Of a stretch of 64,000 bases of DNA, positions 19,781 through 28,804 are shown piece by piece. Below the pieces are notes generated by a model. That model did no database searches and was not told the origin of the DNA. It was given only the letters and a program-made list of their open reading frames with translations. Source of the stretch: Pseudomonas sp. p1(2021b) (lineage in GTDB: Bacteria; Pseudomonadota; Gammaproteobacteria; Pseudomonadales; Pseudomonadaceae); NCBI RefSeq assembly GCF_020151015.1, contig NZ_CP083746.1, positions 5,052,501-5,116,500 on the forward strand. The letters run 5' to 3'. Both the position numbers and the translations under genes were made by a program. Positions within the stretch are counted from its first letter, which is position 1, and every line of letters starts with the position of its first letter.

Positions 19781-20653
19781 ATGCAATACCAGATTACCCA
19801 TGCGGACCTCTCCCTGGTGCTCGCCCTGGAGCGCGGTCGCTCGCTGGCCAAGGCCGCCGAGCTGCTGAAGGTCGACGTCTCGACCGTGTTTCGCTCGATC
19901 CGCCGACTGGAGTCGGCGCTGGGCACGGCGCTGTTCGTCAAGAGCCGCAAAGGCTACCTGCCTACCGATACCGCCCAGGCCCTGGCCGAACAGGCCGAGC
20001 GTGCCGAACAGGCCCTCGATGCCGCGCGTATCGCCCTGACCAGCGGAGAGCAGGTGGTCAGCGGCACCGTCCGCCTGACCTGCACCGAGGCGGTGATGCA
20101 CAGCCTGCTGCTGCCGGCGCTGGCCGACTTCATGTCGAACTACCCGGCCCTGTCGCTGGAGATGGGCACCTCCAATACCTTCGCCAACCTCAGCCGGCGC
20201 GATGCCGACATCGCCCTGCGCCTGACCAACACGCCGCCGGAACACCTGGTCGGCCGCTGCCTGGGCTCTACGTCCTATGTGGTCTGCGGCCAGCCACAGT
20301 GGCGCGAACGCCTGGCCGAGTCGCACAACAACGTGCCGTGGATCGCCCCGGACGACTCCATGCAGGATCACCCCACGGTGGTCTGGCGCAACCAGCAGTA
20401 CCCGGGGCTTAACCCGCGCTACCAGTGCAGCAGCATGTCGACCATCGCCCAACTGGTGAGCACCGGTCTGGGCGTGGCGGCGCTGCCCGACTACATGGTC
20501 GACGCCCTGCCCGAAGTCGAGGCCCTGAGCGGCCCCCTGCCGGGTTGCGATACCCAGCTGTGGTTGCTGACCCGCCCGGATTGCCGGGCGCTGCGCTCGG
20601 TGCAGACGCTGTTCGAGGAGCTGACCCCGCGATTGCGTGACGCGATGCTCTGA
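19781..20653 (+). CDS. LysR-family transcriptional regulator
   Basis: A 290-residue LysR-type regulator. The N-terminal winged helix-turn-helix covers about residues 8-65 (LALERGRSLAKAAELLKVDVSTVFRSIRRLESALGT, then LFVKSRKGYLPT), followed by a co-inducer domain containing TVRLTCTEAVMHSLLLPAL and a C-terminal SMSTIAQLVSTGLGVAALPDYM. It is divergent from the permease/hydrolase/synthetase polyamine operon, so it likely controls that operon and itself. The start is set by the promoter 19701-19729. The inducer is unknown. Confidence 0.88.
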   Translation: MQYQITHADLSLVLALERGRSLAKAAELLKVDVSTVFRSIRRLESALGTALFVKSRKGYLPTDTAQALAEQAERAEQALDAARIALTSGEQVVSGTVRLTCTEAVMHSLLLPALADFMSNYPALSLEMGTSNTFANLSRRDADIALRLTNTPPEHLVGRCLGSTSYVVCGQPQWRERLAESHNNVPWIAPDDSMQDHPTVVWRNQQYPGLNPRYQCSSMSTIAQLVSTGLGVAALPDYMVDALPEVEALSGPLPGCDTQLWLLTRPDCRALRSVQTLFEELTPRLRDAML

Positions 20654-20680
20654 GGTTATCGTCGGGCTCAGGTATCGAGG

Positions 20681-20788
20681 GTGTCTGTTCCGGCCCTTTC
20701 GCGGCTGAAGCCGCTCCCACTGGGTGCAGTGATGGGCCTGAGGACAATGCTGTCCTTGTGTGGGCTTCAGCCGCGAAGAAGGCAACAC
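20681..20788. repeat. Degenerate REP pair, GGCTGAAGCC core
   Basis: GTGTCTGTTCCGGCCCTTTC...GCCGCTCCCAC is imperfectly mirrored by GTGTGGGCTTCAGCCGCGAA. Core GCGGCTGAAGCCGC differs from the other REPs in this window. Confidence 0.65.
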
Positions 20789-20911
20789 AGGGCTTGAAGG
20801 TGACCACTCGACAAAACAACCCTTCCCTATTGGCTGGTGATTTTTTAAACTATCGAGTCCGCCTGCCCAACCTGGGCTGCACGCCTACCGCATTTGCTAC
20901 TGAGGAAGACC

Positions 20912-21175
20912 ATGGCCCGCGTAACTGTTGAAGACTGCCTGGAACACGTGGATAACCGCTTTGAGCTGGTCATGCTCTCGACCAAGCGCGCCCGTCAACT
21001 GGCCACCGGCGGCAAAGAGCCGCGGGTAGCATGGGAAAACGACAAGCCGACCGTCGTCGCCCTGCGCGAAATCGCCGAAGGTATCGTCACCCCTGAGTTC
21101 ATCGCCGCCGAAGAGATCGTCACCGAAGATCCGGTCTTCGCCGCGTTCGAGGACGAAAACAACGAGGCTGTCTGA
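20912..21175 (+). CDS. rpoZ: RNA polymerase omega subunit
   Basis: An 87-residue omega subunit that stabilises the beta' subunit of RNA polymerase and takes part in the ppGpp response. [30 protein letters not shown] is the conserved N-terminus, and [15 protein letters not shown] the second conserved part. The ATG at 20912 follows GAGGAAG. It is followed 59 bp later by spoT, the conserved rpoZ-spoT order of gammaproteobacteria. Confidence 0.97.
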   Translation: MARVTVEDCLEHVDNRFELVMLSTKRARQLATGGKEPRVAWENDKPTVVALREIAEGIVTPEFIAAEEIVTEDPVFAAFEDENNEAV

Positions 21176-21234
21176 TTCATGCCCGGTCGACATCGAGCGG
21201 CACACGGCATTCTTCCTCGGCAGGAGGTGACCCC

Positions 21235-23343
21235 ATGCCAGGTATAGAAGCCCTCGCCGAACGGCTGTCGACCTACCTCGGCCCCGACCAGGTCAACCTG
21301 GTCCGCCGGGCCTACTTCTACGCCGAACAGGCGCACGATGGCCAACGCCGCCGCAGCGGCGAGCCCTACGTGACCCACCCGCTGGCCGTGGCCAGTATCC
21401 TGGCCGACATGCACATGGACCATCAGAGCCTGATGGCAGCCATGCTGCACGATGTGATCGAAGACACCGGCATCGCCAAGGAAGCCCTCTGCCAGCAATT
21501 CGGCGAAACGGTCGCCGAGCTGGTCGACGGGGTCAGCAAGCTGACCCAGATGAACTTCGAGACCAAGGCCGAGGCCCAGGCCGAGAACTTCCAGAAGATG
21601 GCCATGGCCATGGCCCGCGACATCCGCGTGATCCTGGTCAAGCTGGCCGACCGCCTGCACAACATGCGCACCCTGGAAGTGCTCTCGGGCGAAAAGCGCC
21701 GGCGCATCGCCAAGGAAACCCTCGAGATCTACGCCCCCATCGCCAACCGCCTGGGCATGCACAACGTGCGCGTGGAGTTCGAGGACCTCGGCTTCAAGGC
21801 CATGCACCCGATGCGCTCCTCGCTGATCCACCGCGCAGTCAAGAGCGCCCGTGGCAACCGCAAGGAAATCGTCGCCAAGATCGAGCACTCCCTGGCCAAC
21901 TGCCTGGCGGCAGACGGCATCGAGGGTGAGGTCAGCGGTCGGCAGAAACACCTCTATGGCATCTACAAGAAGATGCGCGGCAAGCGCCGCGCCTTCAACG
22001 AGATCATGGACGTGTACGCCTTCCGCATCATCGTCGATAAGGTCGACACCTGCTACCGCGTGCTTGGCGCCGTGCATAACCTGTACAAGCCATTGCCTGG
22101 TCGCTTCAAGGACTACATCGCGATTCCCAAGGCCAACGGCTATCAGTCGCTGCACACCACGCTGTTCGGCATGCATGGCGTGCCCATCGAGATCCAGATC
22201 CGCACCCGCGAAATGGAAGAGATGGCCAACAATGGCATCGCCGCCCATTGGCTGTACAAGTCCAACGAGGACGAGCAGCCCAAGGGCAACCACGCCCGCG
22301 CCCGCCAGTGGGTCAAGGGTATCCTCGAACTGCAGCAACGCGCCGGCAACTCGCTGGAATTCATCGAAAGCGTGAAGATCGACCTGTTCCCGGACGAGGT
22401 CTACGTCTTCACGCCAAAGGGCCGGATCATGGAGCTGCCCAAAGGCTCCACCGCCGTCGACTTCGCCTACGCGGTGCATACCGACGTGGGCAACAGCTGC
22501 ATCGCCTGCCGTATCAACCGCCGCCTGGCGCCCCTGTCCGAGCCGCTGCAGAGCGGCTCGACCGTGGAGATCGTCAGTGCCCCGGGCGCACGGCCGAACC
22601 CGGCCTGGCTCAATTTCGTGGTCACCGGCAAGGCGCGCACGCACATTCGCCACGCGCTCAAGCAACAACGCCGCTCCGAGTCCATCAGCCTGGGCGAGCG
22701 CCTGCTGAACAAGGTGCTCACCGGCTTCGACAGCAGCCTGGAGCAGATTCCCCCGGAGCGCATCCAGGGCATTCTCGCCGAGTACCGCCTGGAGCTGATC
22801 GAAGACCTGCTCGAAGACATCGGCCTGGGCAATCGCATGGCCTACGTGGTGGCCCGCCGCCTGTTGTCCGCCGAGGGCGAACAATTGCCGGCACCCGAGG
22901 GCCCGCTGGCCATCCGCGGTACCGAAGGCCTGGTGCTCAGCTACGCCAAGTGCTGCACGCCGATCCCAGGCGACCCGATCGTCGGCCACCTCTCGGCAGG
23001 CAAGGGCATGGTCGTGCACCTGGAAAACTGCCGCAACATCAGTGAAATCCGCCACAACCCGGAGAAGTGCGTGCAGCTTTCCTGGGCCAAGGACATCACC
23101 GGCGAATTCAACGTCGAACTGCGCGTCGAGCTGGAGCACCAGCGTGGCCTGATCGCACTGCTGGCCAGCAGCGTCAACGCTGCCGACGGTAATATCGAAA
23201 AAATCAGCATGGACGAACGCGACGGCCGTATCAGCGTGGTCCAACTGGTGGTCAGCGTGCGCGACCGCGTGCACCTGGCCCGCGTGATCAAGAAGTTGCG
23301 TACCCTGACCGGCGTGGTCCGCATCACCCGCATGCGTACGTAG
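21235..23343 (+). CDS. spoT: Bifunctional (p)ppGpp synthetase/hydrolase SpoT
   Basis: A 702-residue RelA/SpoT homologue. In order: HD hydrolase domain with THPLAVASILADMHMD and MLHDVIEDT (residues about 45-80), synthetase domain with GRQKHLYGIYKKM and IPKANGYQSLHTTLFG (about 235-310), TGS domain starting LFPDEVYVFTPKG (about 385), a ZFD-like segment with SYAKCCTPIPGDPIVGHL, and a C-terminal ACT domain ending VVRITRMRT. The HD motif is intact, so hydrolysis should be active, as expected for SpoT. It lies between rpoZ and ridA on one strand; ridA begins 21 bp later. Confidence 0.97.
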   Translation: MPGIEALAERLSTYLGPDQVNLVRRAYFYAEQAHDGQRRRSGEPYVTHPLAVASILADMHMDHQSLMAAMLHDVIEDTGIAKEALCQQFGETVAELVDGVSKLTQMNFETKAEAQAENFQKMAMAMARDIRVILVKLADRLHNMRTLEVLSGEKRRRIAKETLEIYAPIANRLGMHNVRVEFEDLGFKAMHPMRSSLIHRAVKSARGNRKEIVAKIEHSLANCLAADGIEGEVSGRQKHLYGIYKKMRGKRRAFNEIMDVYAFRIIVDKVDTCYRVLGAVHNLYKPLPGRFKDYIAIPKANGYQSLHTTLFGMHGVPIEIQIRTREMEEMANNGIAAHWLYKSNEDEQPKGNHARARQWVKGILELQQRAGNSLEFIESVKIDLFPDEVYVFTPKGRIMELPKGSTAVDFAYAVHTDVGNSCIACRINRRLAPLSEPLQSGSTVEIVSAPGARPNPAWLNFVVTGKARTHIRHALKQQRRSESISLGERLLNKVLTGFDSSLEQIPPERIQGILAEYRLELIEDLLEDIGLGNRMAYVVARRLLSAEGEQLPAPEGPLAIRGTEGLVLSYAKCCTPIPGDPIVGHLSAGKGMVVHLENCRNISEIRHNPEKCVQLSWAKDITGEFNVELRVELEHQRGLIALLASSVNAADGNIEKISMDERDGRISVVQLVVSVRDRVHLARVIKKLRTLTGVVRITRMRT

Positions 23344-23364
23344 TCCGTCAACCAAGGAGTCATC

Positions 23365-23745
23365 ATGACCAAGACCGTCATCAACAGCGACAAGGCCCCA
23401 GCCGCCATCGGCACCTACTCCCAGGCGATCAAGGCCGGCAACACCGTGTACATGTCTGGCCAGATCCCGCTGGACCCGAAGACCATGGAACTGGTCGAAG
23501 GCTTCGAAGCCCAGACCGTCCAGGTCTTCGAGAACCTCAAGGCCGTGGCCGAGGCTGCCGGTGGTTCGTTCAAGGACATCGTCAAGCTGAACATCTTCCT
23601 CACCGACCTGAGCCACTTCGCCAAGGTCAACGAGATCATGGGCCGTTACTTCGAACAGCCCTACCCGGCCCGTGCCGCTATCGGCGTTGCCGCGCTGCCG
23701 AAAGGCTCGCAGGTCGAGATGGACGCCATCCTGGTCATCGAGTGA
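23365..23745 (+). CDS. ridA: RidA-family enamine/imine deaminase
   Basis: A 126-residue YjgF/RidA protein that hydrolyses reactive 2-aminoacrylate and related imines formed by PLP enzymes. The family pattern is complete: [28 protein letters not shown] at the N-terminus, [15 protein letters not shown] and the C-terminal [24 protein letters not shown], where the Arg contacts the carboxylate of the substrate. It is 21 bp downstream of spoT with an AAGGAG before the ATG. Confidence 0.95.
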   Translation: MTKTVINSDKAPAAIGTYSQAIKAGNTVYMSGQIPLDPKTMELVEGFEAQTVQVFENLKAVAEAAGGSFKDIVKLNIFLTDLSHFAKVNEIMGRYFEQPYPARAAIGVAALPKGSQVEMDAILVIE

Positions 23746-23802
23746 TGCCCGTGGTGACGGGCTGCCCGCCCGTCACCTTCCCTTCCCCAAGGTTCCAGCA
23801 CC

Positions 23803-24528
23803 ATGCGCCACGCCCTTTCCCTTGCACTGGCAGCCCTGCTTCTGGGCGGCTGTGCCAGCCACAAGCCCGAAGACTACAACGGCACCTGGATCAACCAGGA
23901 CGCCATCGATGCCGCCGACGGCGACAGCCTACGCCAAGCCCTGAGCGAGCACGGGCCGATACTCGAATGGAAGATCGACGTCGCCAACCAGCAGGCCAGC
24001 TACAGCAATGGCTTCGAGGCGGTCGACGGCTACCTCAGTGCCAAGGAAGACCAATGGCAGGCCAGCTTCTCTGGCGGCCAGACCGAGCAATTGAGCCTGG
24101 ATGGCGACACCCTGCGCGCCACCTCGCAAGCCGGCGAAAAGCAGACGTTCGTACGGGTCAAGGCCGCACCCGCCAACGCCCCGCTGGGCGGCAGCTTTGA
24201 ACAGGCTCTGTACAAGGCCTACCTGGGTGGCGACTGGAAGATCATTGAAGGCCCCGGCAAGGGGGCGGTGGTGCGCTTTGCCGAGAACGGCAGGGTGACC
24301 GGCCTGCCCAACCTCGACCGCTACGCCCTGTGCCTGGCCGGCGATTGCGCCGACATGGGCGGCGACAACGACAGCCTGTGGCTGGAGCGCGACCGGCGCG
24401 GGGCACCCTGGATTTTCAAGCGCGATGACGACACGCTGGAGATCCTCCAGGCCGTCAATCGTGCGCAACCTGACGAGAAGCCGCAACTGGCGCCAGGTGC
24501 TCGGCAGTGGCTGCTGGAGCGCGACTGA
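23803..24528 (+). CDS. Putative outer-membrane lipoprotein of unknown function
   Basis: A 241-residue protein with a lipoprotein signal: MRHALSLALAALLLGGCAS, lipobox LGGC, Cys17, then Ser18-free acidic signals absent (next residues A-S-H), so outer-membrane sorting is likely. The mature part contains two similar stretches beginning YNGTWINQD and LGGDWKIIEGPGKG, suggesting a repeated small beta-rich unit. I do not recognise a named family. It is 57 bp after ridA and may be read through from the spoT operon. Confidence 0.75.
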   Translation: MRHALSLALAALLLGGCASHKPEDYNGTWINQDAIDAADGDSLRQALSEHGPILEWKIDVANQQASYSNGFEAVDGYLSAKEDQWQASFSGGQTEQLSLDGDTLRATSQAGEKQTFVRVKAAPANAPLGGSFEQALYKAYLGGDWKIIEGPGKGAVVRFAENGRVTGLPNLDRYALCLAGDCADMGGDNDSLWLERDRRGAPWIFKRDDDTLEILQAVNRAQPDEKPQLAPGARQWLLERD

Positions 24529-24548
24529 CTTTTATCGGTTTCGATGAC

Positions 24549-24575
24549 CCAATCGCCGGCAAGCCGGCGATTGGG
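24549..24575. terminator. Palindrome between convergent genes, probable bidirectional terminator
   Basis: CCAATCGCCGG-CAAG-CCGGCGATTGG is a perfect 11-bp stem, of the same core as the GCCGGCAAGCCGGC REPs near the right end of the window. No long T-run follows. Confidence 0.55.
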
Positions 24576-24584
24576 CACTGAAGC

Positions 24585-25436
24585 CTAACCCTTCAGGATG
24601 GCCGCGTAGCCGTCCTTGTAGCTCGGGTACTGCGGTACCCAGCCCAACGCCCTGGCCCGCGCATTGCTGCACCGCTTGCTACCGGTGCGGCGCACCCGCT
24701 GCTCATCCGACCACTCGGTGACGCCCATGTACTGGCGCAACCAGGCCACCACCTCGGCCAGCGGCGCCGGGTCGTCGTCCACGCCGATATAGCAGTCATC
24801 CAGCGCCACCCCCCGCGCATCGGCCTGCAGCAGGAACGCGATCAGCCCTGCGGCATCCTCGGCATGGATGCGATTACCGTACAGCGGTGGCTCCTCGGCC
24901 ACGCGGTAACCTTGGCGTACCTGACTGAGCAACCATTCCCGCCCCGGGCCATAGATGCCGGTCAGGCGCACGATGGAGGCCGGTAGCCCACTGTGCAGTG
25001 CCAATTGCTCCGCCTCCAGCATTACCCGCCCCGAATAGCCCTGGGGCTCGGTGACCGCGCGCTCGTCGATCCATTCGCCATCGGCCTGGCCATACACGCT
25101 GCTGCTGGACACGAACAGCACTCGTCGCGGCCGCTGCCCACGCTCCGCCAACCAACCCAGCACATGGCGTAGCCCCTCGACATAGGCCTGTTGGTAGCCC
25201 GCCTCGTCGTGCTGGCTGGCCGCCACGCAATACACCAGGTAGTCCGGCGACCGCGCCGGCCAGGCTGCTGGAATCGTCGGCTCGGCCAGGTCGGCAGCGA
25301 TCGGCCACACGCCAACCGGAAGGTGCTCGACAGAGCGCCGCAAGCCGCTGACCTGCCAACCCTGGGCAAGCAGTTGTCGCGCCAGGCGGCCACCTACATC
25401 GCCACAGCCCACGATCAACACGGATGGTTCCGACAT
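24585..25436 (-). CDS. NAD(P)-binding SDR/epimerase-like protein, YeeZ type
   Basis: A 283-residue extended short-chain dehydrogenase-like protein. The N-terminal Rossmann motif is VLIVGCGDVGGRLARQL at about residues 6-22. VLFVSSSSVYGQ near residue 107 carries the serine, and SGRVMLEAEQ near 135 replaces the usual YxxxK, so Tyr and Lys of the classic catalytic pair are not evident; IVRLTGIYGPGREWLL follows. This fits YeeZ-like atypical family members with no known reaction. The ATG at 25436 has GGGAG seven bases upstream; the longer TTG start two codons earlier is less likely. Confidence 0.8.
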   Translation of the reverse strand: MSEPSVLIVGCGDVGGRLARQLLAQGWQVSGLRRSVEHLPVGVWPIAADLAEPTIPAAWPARSPDYLVYCVAASQHDEAGYQQAYVEGLRHVLGWLAERGQRPRRVLFVSSSSVYGQADGEWIDERAVTEPQGYSGRVMLEAEQLALHSGLPASIVRLTGIYGPGREWLLSQVRQGYRVAEEPPLYGNRIHAEDAAGLIAFLLQADARGVALDDCYIGVDDDPAPLAEVVAWLRQYMGVTEWSDEQRVRRTGSKRCSNARARALGWVPQYPSYKDGYAAILKG

Positions 25437-25626
25437 CTCCAAACTCCCAAGGCCAAAGGTTCAGGCTAGCCGGATTAATCGATGGGCGGCTAGACGTTGG
25501 TTAAAAAAGGCAACTTTATTACTTCTGCTAACAAGAATTACTTGCAATAATGGCGCCCTGTCTGTTCTCGGCCTGTCTCGAGGCCGTGGGGAACATCAAT
25601 CTTTTTCTTCATCAGGTCCGGCCAGC

Positions 25627-26616
25627 ATGACACGTACTCAACCCTCCGCTTCGCCAACCACGTCGCGCGCCTGGCGCGCCATCGCCGCGCTGACGCTCAG
25701 CCTGGTGCTGGCCCCGACCGCCATGGCCGATGAGCCTGTCGCACCCGCCACCAACGCCCCGGCAGCCGCCGCAGCCCCTGCGGCTCCCACGCAGGCACCG
25801 GCAGCCGATGCCAAGGCGCCAGCCGACGCCGCCAACGCCGCTGCCGCACCGGCCGACACCCAAGCTGCAGGCGACGAGAACGTCCAGGCCCTGGTCGAAG
25901 ACACCTCCCTGGGCATGGCCCACGACCTGTCTCCATGGGGCATGTACAAGAACGCCGACGTGGTCGTCAAAGCCGTGATGATCGGCCTGGCCATCGCCTC
26001 GCTGATCACCTGGACCATCTGGATCGCCAAGGGCTTCGAGCTGATGGGCGCCAAGCGTCGCCTGCGCGGTGAAATCGCGCTCCTGAAGAAGGCCGCCAGC
26101 CTCAAGGAAGCCAGCGACGCCGCCAACAAGCCAGGCACCCTGGCCCACACCCTGGTCCATGATGCCCTGGATGAAATGCGCCTGTCGGCCAATGCTCGCG
26201 AAAAGGAAGGCATCAAGGAACGCGTGAGCTTCCGCCTGGAGCGTCTGGTCGCCGCCAGCGGCCGTGGCATGAGCAGCGGCACCGGCATGCTTGCCACCAT
26301 CGGCTCCACCGCTCCATTCGTGGGCCTGTTCGGCACCGTGTGGGGCATCATGAACAGCTTCATCGGCATCGCCAAGACCCAGACCACCAACCTGGCCGTG
26401 GTCGCCCCCGGCATCGCCGAAGCCCTGCTGGCCACTGCCCTGGGCTTGGTCGCAGCGATTCCTGCCGTGGTCATCTACAACGTCTTCGCCCGCTCCATCG
26501 CCGGCTACAAGGCCCAGGTCTCCGACGCTTCGGCGCAGGTCCTGCTGCTGGTCAGCCGTGACCTGGACCATCAGGGCAGCGAGCGCGTCGCCCCGCACGT
26601 GGTCAAAGTGGGGTAA
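25627..26616 (+). CDS. exbB: TonB-system energising protein ExbB
   Basis: A 329-residue proton-channel subunit of the TonB complex. A signal-like N-terminus to about residue 34 (ALA-type cleavage near TAMA) is followed by an alanine/proline-rich stretch of about 50 residues that is longer than in enterobacterial ExbB but normal for Pseudomonas. The MotA/ExbB core has membrane segments near residues 116-137, 225-245 and 262-285, with GSTAPFVGLFGTVWGIMNSF and ALLATALGLVAAIPAVVIYN as hallmarks. It starts the exbB-exbD-tonB operon, which probably responds to iron, although no clear Fur box was seen. Confidence 0.95.
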   Translation: MTRTQPSASPTTSRAWRAIAALTLSLVLAPTAMADEPVAPATNAPAAAAAPAAPTQAPAADAKAPADAANAAAAPADTQAAGDENVQALVEDTSLGMAHDLSPWGMYKNADVVVKAVMIGLAIASLITWTIWIAKGFELMGAKRRLRGEIALLKKAASLKEASDAANKPGTLAHTLVHDALDEMRLSANAREKEGIKERVSFRLERLVAASGRGMSSGTGMLATIGSTAPFVGLFGTVWGIMNSFIGIAKTQTTNLAVVAPGIAEALLATALGLVAAIPAVVIYNVFARSIAGYKAQVSDASAQVLLLVSRDLDHQGSERVAPHVVKVG

Positions 26617-26619
26617 GCC

Positions 26620-27048
26620 ATGGGCCTGCATCTCAACGAAGGTGGCGACGACCTCGCCGAAAACCACGAAATCAACGTCACACCCTTCATCGACGTGATG
26701 CTGGTGCTGCTGATCATCTTCATGGTCGCGGCACCGCTGGCCACCGTCGACATCAAGGTCGACCTGCCTGCCTCCAGCGCCAAGCCGGCGCCAAGGCCCG
26801 AGAAGCCGGTGTTCGTCAGCGTCAAGACCGACAAGAAGCTGTTCGTCGGCGATGACGAGGTGGCCCAGCGTGACCAGCTGGGTGCGATGCTCGACGCCAA
26901 GACCAAGGGCGACAAGGAAACCACCATCTTCTTCCAGGCCGACAAGGGTGTTGACTACGGCGACCTGATGGATGTGATGAACACCATGCGCGCGGCCGGC
27001 TACCTCAAGGTCGGCCTGGTCGGCCTCGAAACGGCAGCCAAGCAATGA
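26620..27048 (+). CDS. exbD: TonB-system protein ExbD
   Basis: A 142-residue inner-membrane protein with one N-terminal membrane helix at about residues 22-44 (INVTPFIDVMLVLLIIFMVAA) holding the functional Asp in PFIDVML, and a periplasmic domain. It forms the proton channel with ExbB and transmits energy to TonB. It begins three bases after the exbB stop and its stop overlaps the tonB start by four bases (ATGA), showing tight coupling. Confidence 0.96.
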   Translation: MGLHLNEGGDDLAENHEINVTPFIDVMLVLLIIFMVAAPLATVDIKVDLPASSAKPAPRPEKPVFVSVKTDKKLFVGDDEVAQRDQLGAMLDAKTKGDKETTIFFQADKGVDYGDLMDVMNTMRAAGYLKVGLVGLETAAKQ

Positions 27049-27779
27049 CGAACACACGGTCCAACCTGGCGCGCTACGGCGTCAGCCTGGCGATCGTGCT
27101 GGGCGTGCACGCCCTGGCGGTGCTGCTGACGCTGAACTGGTCGGTACCCAAGGCCATCGAGTTGCCGCCGGCAGCCATGATGGTCGAGCTGGCGCCGCTT
27201 CCTGCGCCAGCCCCACCGCCACCGCCCAAGGCTGCGCCGAAGCCTCCGGCCCCGGTCGAAGAGCCGCCGCTGCCCAAACTGGTGGAAGCGCCCAAGCCGA
27301 AAATCGCCGTTCCCAAGCCGCCCAAGCCGAAGGCCAAGCCGCAGCCGCCCAAGCCCGAGAAGAAGCCTGAGCCGCCGAAGGACCTGCCGCCGGCCAAGGA
27401 AGAAGTCGTCGATACGCCGCCAAGCAACACGCCACCGCAGAAGTCGGCGGCACCGGCACCGAGCGTCGCGGCCAACAGCAAAGCCTTGCCGACCTGGCAG
27501 AGCGACCTGCTGCGCCACCTGGCCAAGTACAAGCGCTACCCGGAAGACGCACGCCGTCGCGGCCTGCAAGGCATCAACCGGCTGCGTTTCGTGGTCGATG
27601 CCGATGGCAAGGTACTGTCGTTCGCCCTCGCCGGTGGTTCGGGCAGCGCGGCACTGGACCGGGCGACCCTGGAGATGATCCGCCGGGCGCAGCCTGTACC
27701 CAAGCCGCCGAAGGAGCTGCTGAACAACGGCCAGATCGAGGTGGTAGCGCCGTTCGTCTACTCGCTGGACCGCCGCTGA
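27045..27779 (+). CDS. tonB: TonB energy-transducing protein
   Basis: A 244-residue TonB. One N-terminal membrane anchor at about residues 8-28 (YGVSLAIVLGVHALAVLLTL) carries the SH-type His, then a long proline/lysine-rich spacer (about residues 50-130, with PKPP repeats) spans the periplasm, and a C-terminal domain contacts the TonB box of outer-membrane receptors. The C-terminal domain contains KYKRYPEDARRRGLQGINRLRFVVD and LDRATLEMIRRAQPVPKPP. Third gene of the exbBD-tonB operon. Confidence 0.95.
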   Translation: MTNTRSNLARYGVSLAIVLGVHALAVLLTLNWSVPKAIELPPAAMMVELAPLPAPAPPPPPKAAPKPPAPVEEPPLPKLVEAPKPKIAVPKPPKPKAKPQPPKPEKKPEPPKDLPPAKEEVVDTPPSNTPPQKSAAPAPSVAANSKALPTWQSDLLRHLAKYKRYPEDARRRGLQGINRLRFVVDADGKVLSFALAGGSGSAALDRATLEMIRRAQPVPKPPKELLNNGQIEVVAPFVYSLDRR

Positions 27780-27812
27780 GGCGTTTGCTTCTGTCACAAA
27801 ACGGCAAGTCTG

Positions 27813-27827
27813 ATAACGTGCGTCTAT
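27813..27827 (+). promoter_or_regulatory. Weak OxyR-type half-site upstream of oxyR
   Basis: ATAACGTGCGTCTAT resembles one unit of the OxyR motif (ATAGnTnnnAnCTAT) in its outer bases and spacing, and CTAT recurs downstream. The match is partial; autoregulation is only suggested. Confidence 0.2.
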
Positions 27828-27873
27828 CGATTGCAGCCGCTATGCTGGGGCCGCAACTTCATGGACGCACGTT

Positions 27874-28800
27874 ATGACCCTCACAGAATTACGCTACATC
27901 GTCACACTCGCCCAGGAGCAGCATTTCGGCCACGCCGCCGAGCGTTGCCATGTCAGCCAGCCGACCCTGTCGGTCGGGGTGAAGAAGCTCGAGGACGAGC
28001 TCGGTGTACTGATCTTCGAACGCAGCAAGAGCGCGGTGCGCCTGACCCCGGTCGGCGAAAGCATCGTCGCCCAGGCCCAGAAGGTGCTGGAACAGGCCCA
28101 GGGCATCCGTGAGCTGGCCCAGGCCGGCAAGAACCAGCTGACCGCGCCGCTGAAAGTCGGGGCCATCTATACCGTCGGCCCCTATCTGTTCCCCCACCTC
28201 ATCCCCCAGCTGCACCGGGTCGCCCCGCAGATGCCGCTGTACATCGAGGAAAACTTCACCCACGTGCTGCGCGAGAAACTGCGCAACGGCGAACTGGATG
28301 CAGTGATCATCGCCCTGCCGTTCAACGAGGCCGACGTGCTGACCCTGCCGCTGTACGACGAGCCCTTCTACGCGCTGATGCCCGCCGACCACCCCTGGAC
28401 CGCCAAGAAGACCATCGACACGGCCATGCTCAACGACAAGAGCCTACTGCTGCTTGGTGAAGGCCACTGTTTCCGCGACCAGGTGCTCGAGGCCTGCCCG
28501 ACCATCAACAAGGGCGGCGAAGGCTCCAAGCACACCACGGTCGAGTCCAGTTCGCTGGAAACCATCCGCCACATGGTCGCCTCGGGCCTGGGTGTGTCGA
28601 TCCTGCCGCTGTCGGCCGTCCACAGCCATCATTACGCCCCCGGCGTGATCGAAGTGCGCCCACTGACGCCGCCCTCGCCGTTCCGCACCGTGGCCATCGC
28701 CTGGCGCGCCAGCTTCCCGAGGCCGAAGGCCATCGAGATCCTCGCCGACTCGATCCGCCTCTGCTCGGTCGCCAAGCCGCCCGCGGACAAATCGGCCTGA
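27874..28800 (+). CDS. oxyR: Hydrogen peroxide-responsive LysR regulator OxyR
   Basis: A 308-residue LysR regulator with the OxyR signature. The winged helix covers residues 1-60 (MTLTELRYIVTLAQEQHFGHAAERCHVSQPTLS). The redox pair is the Cys in LLGEGHCFRDQVLEAC near residues 199 and 208, exactly the conserved C(x)7-8C arrangement. It activates catalase and alkyl hydroperoxide reductase genes after disulfide formation. recG starts five bases after the stop, the normal Pseudomonas order oxyR-recG. Confidence 0.95.
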   Translation: MTLTELRYIVTLAQEQHFGHAAERCHVSQPTLSVGVKKLEDELGVLIFERSKSAVRLTPVGESIVAQAQKVLEQAQGIRELAQAGKNQLTAPLKVGAIYTVGPYLFPHLIPQLHRVAPQMPLYIEENFTHVLREKLRNGELDAVIIALPFNEADVLTLPLYDEPFYALMPADHPWTAKKTIDTAMLNDKSLLLLGEGHCFRDQVLEACPTINKGGEGSKHTTVESSSLETIRHMVASGLGVSILPLSAVHSHHYAPGVIEVRPLTPPSPFRTVAIAWRASFPRPKAIEILADSIRLCSVAKPPADKSA

Positions 28801-28804
28801 GCCC

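Noticed and set aside
20995..23616. 873-codon open frame antisense to spoT
   Set aside because: It mirrors spoT over its whole length, is rich in His/Val/Asp/Gln as expected from reversed GC-rich codons, and has no family resemblance or ribosome site.
25530..25537. AACAAGAA upstream of exbB as a Crc/Hfq motif
   Set aside because: It fits AANAANAA but lies about 90 bp before the start codon, probably outside or far from the translation start region.
25500..25560. Fur box in front of exbB
   Set aside because: The stretch is AT-rich and iron control is expected, but no 19-bp match better than chance was found by eye.
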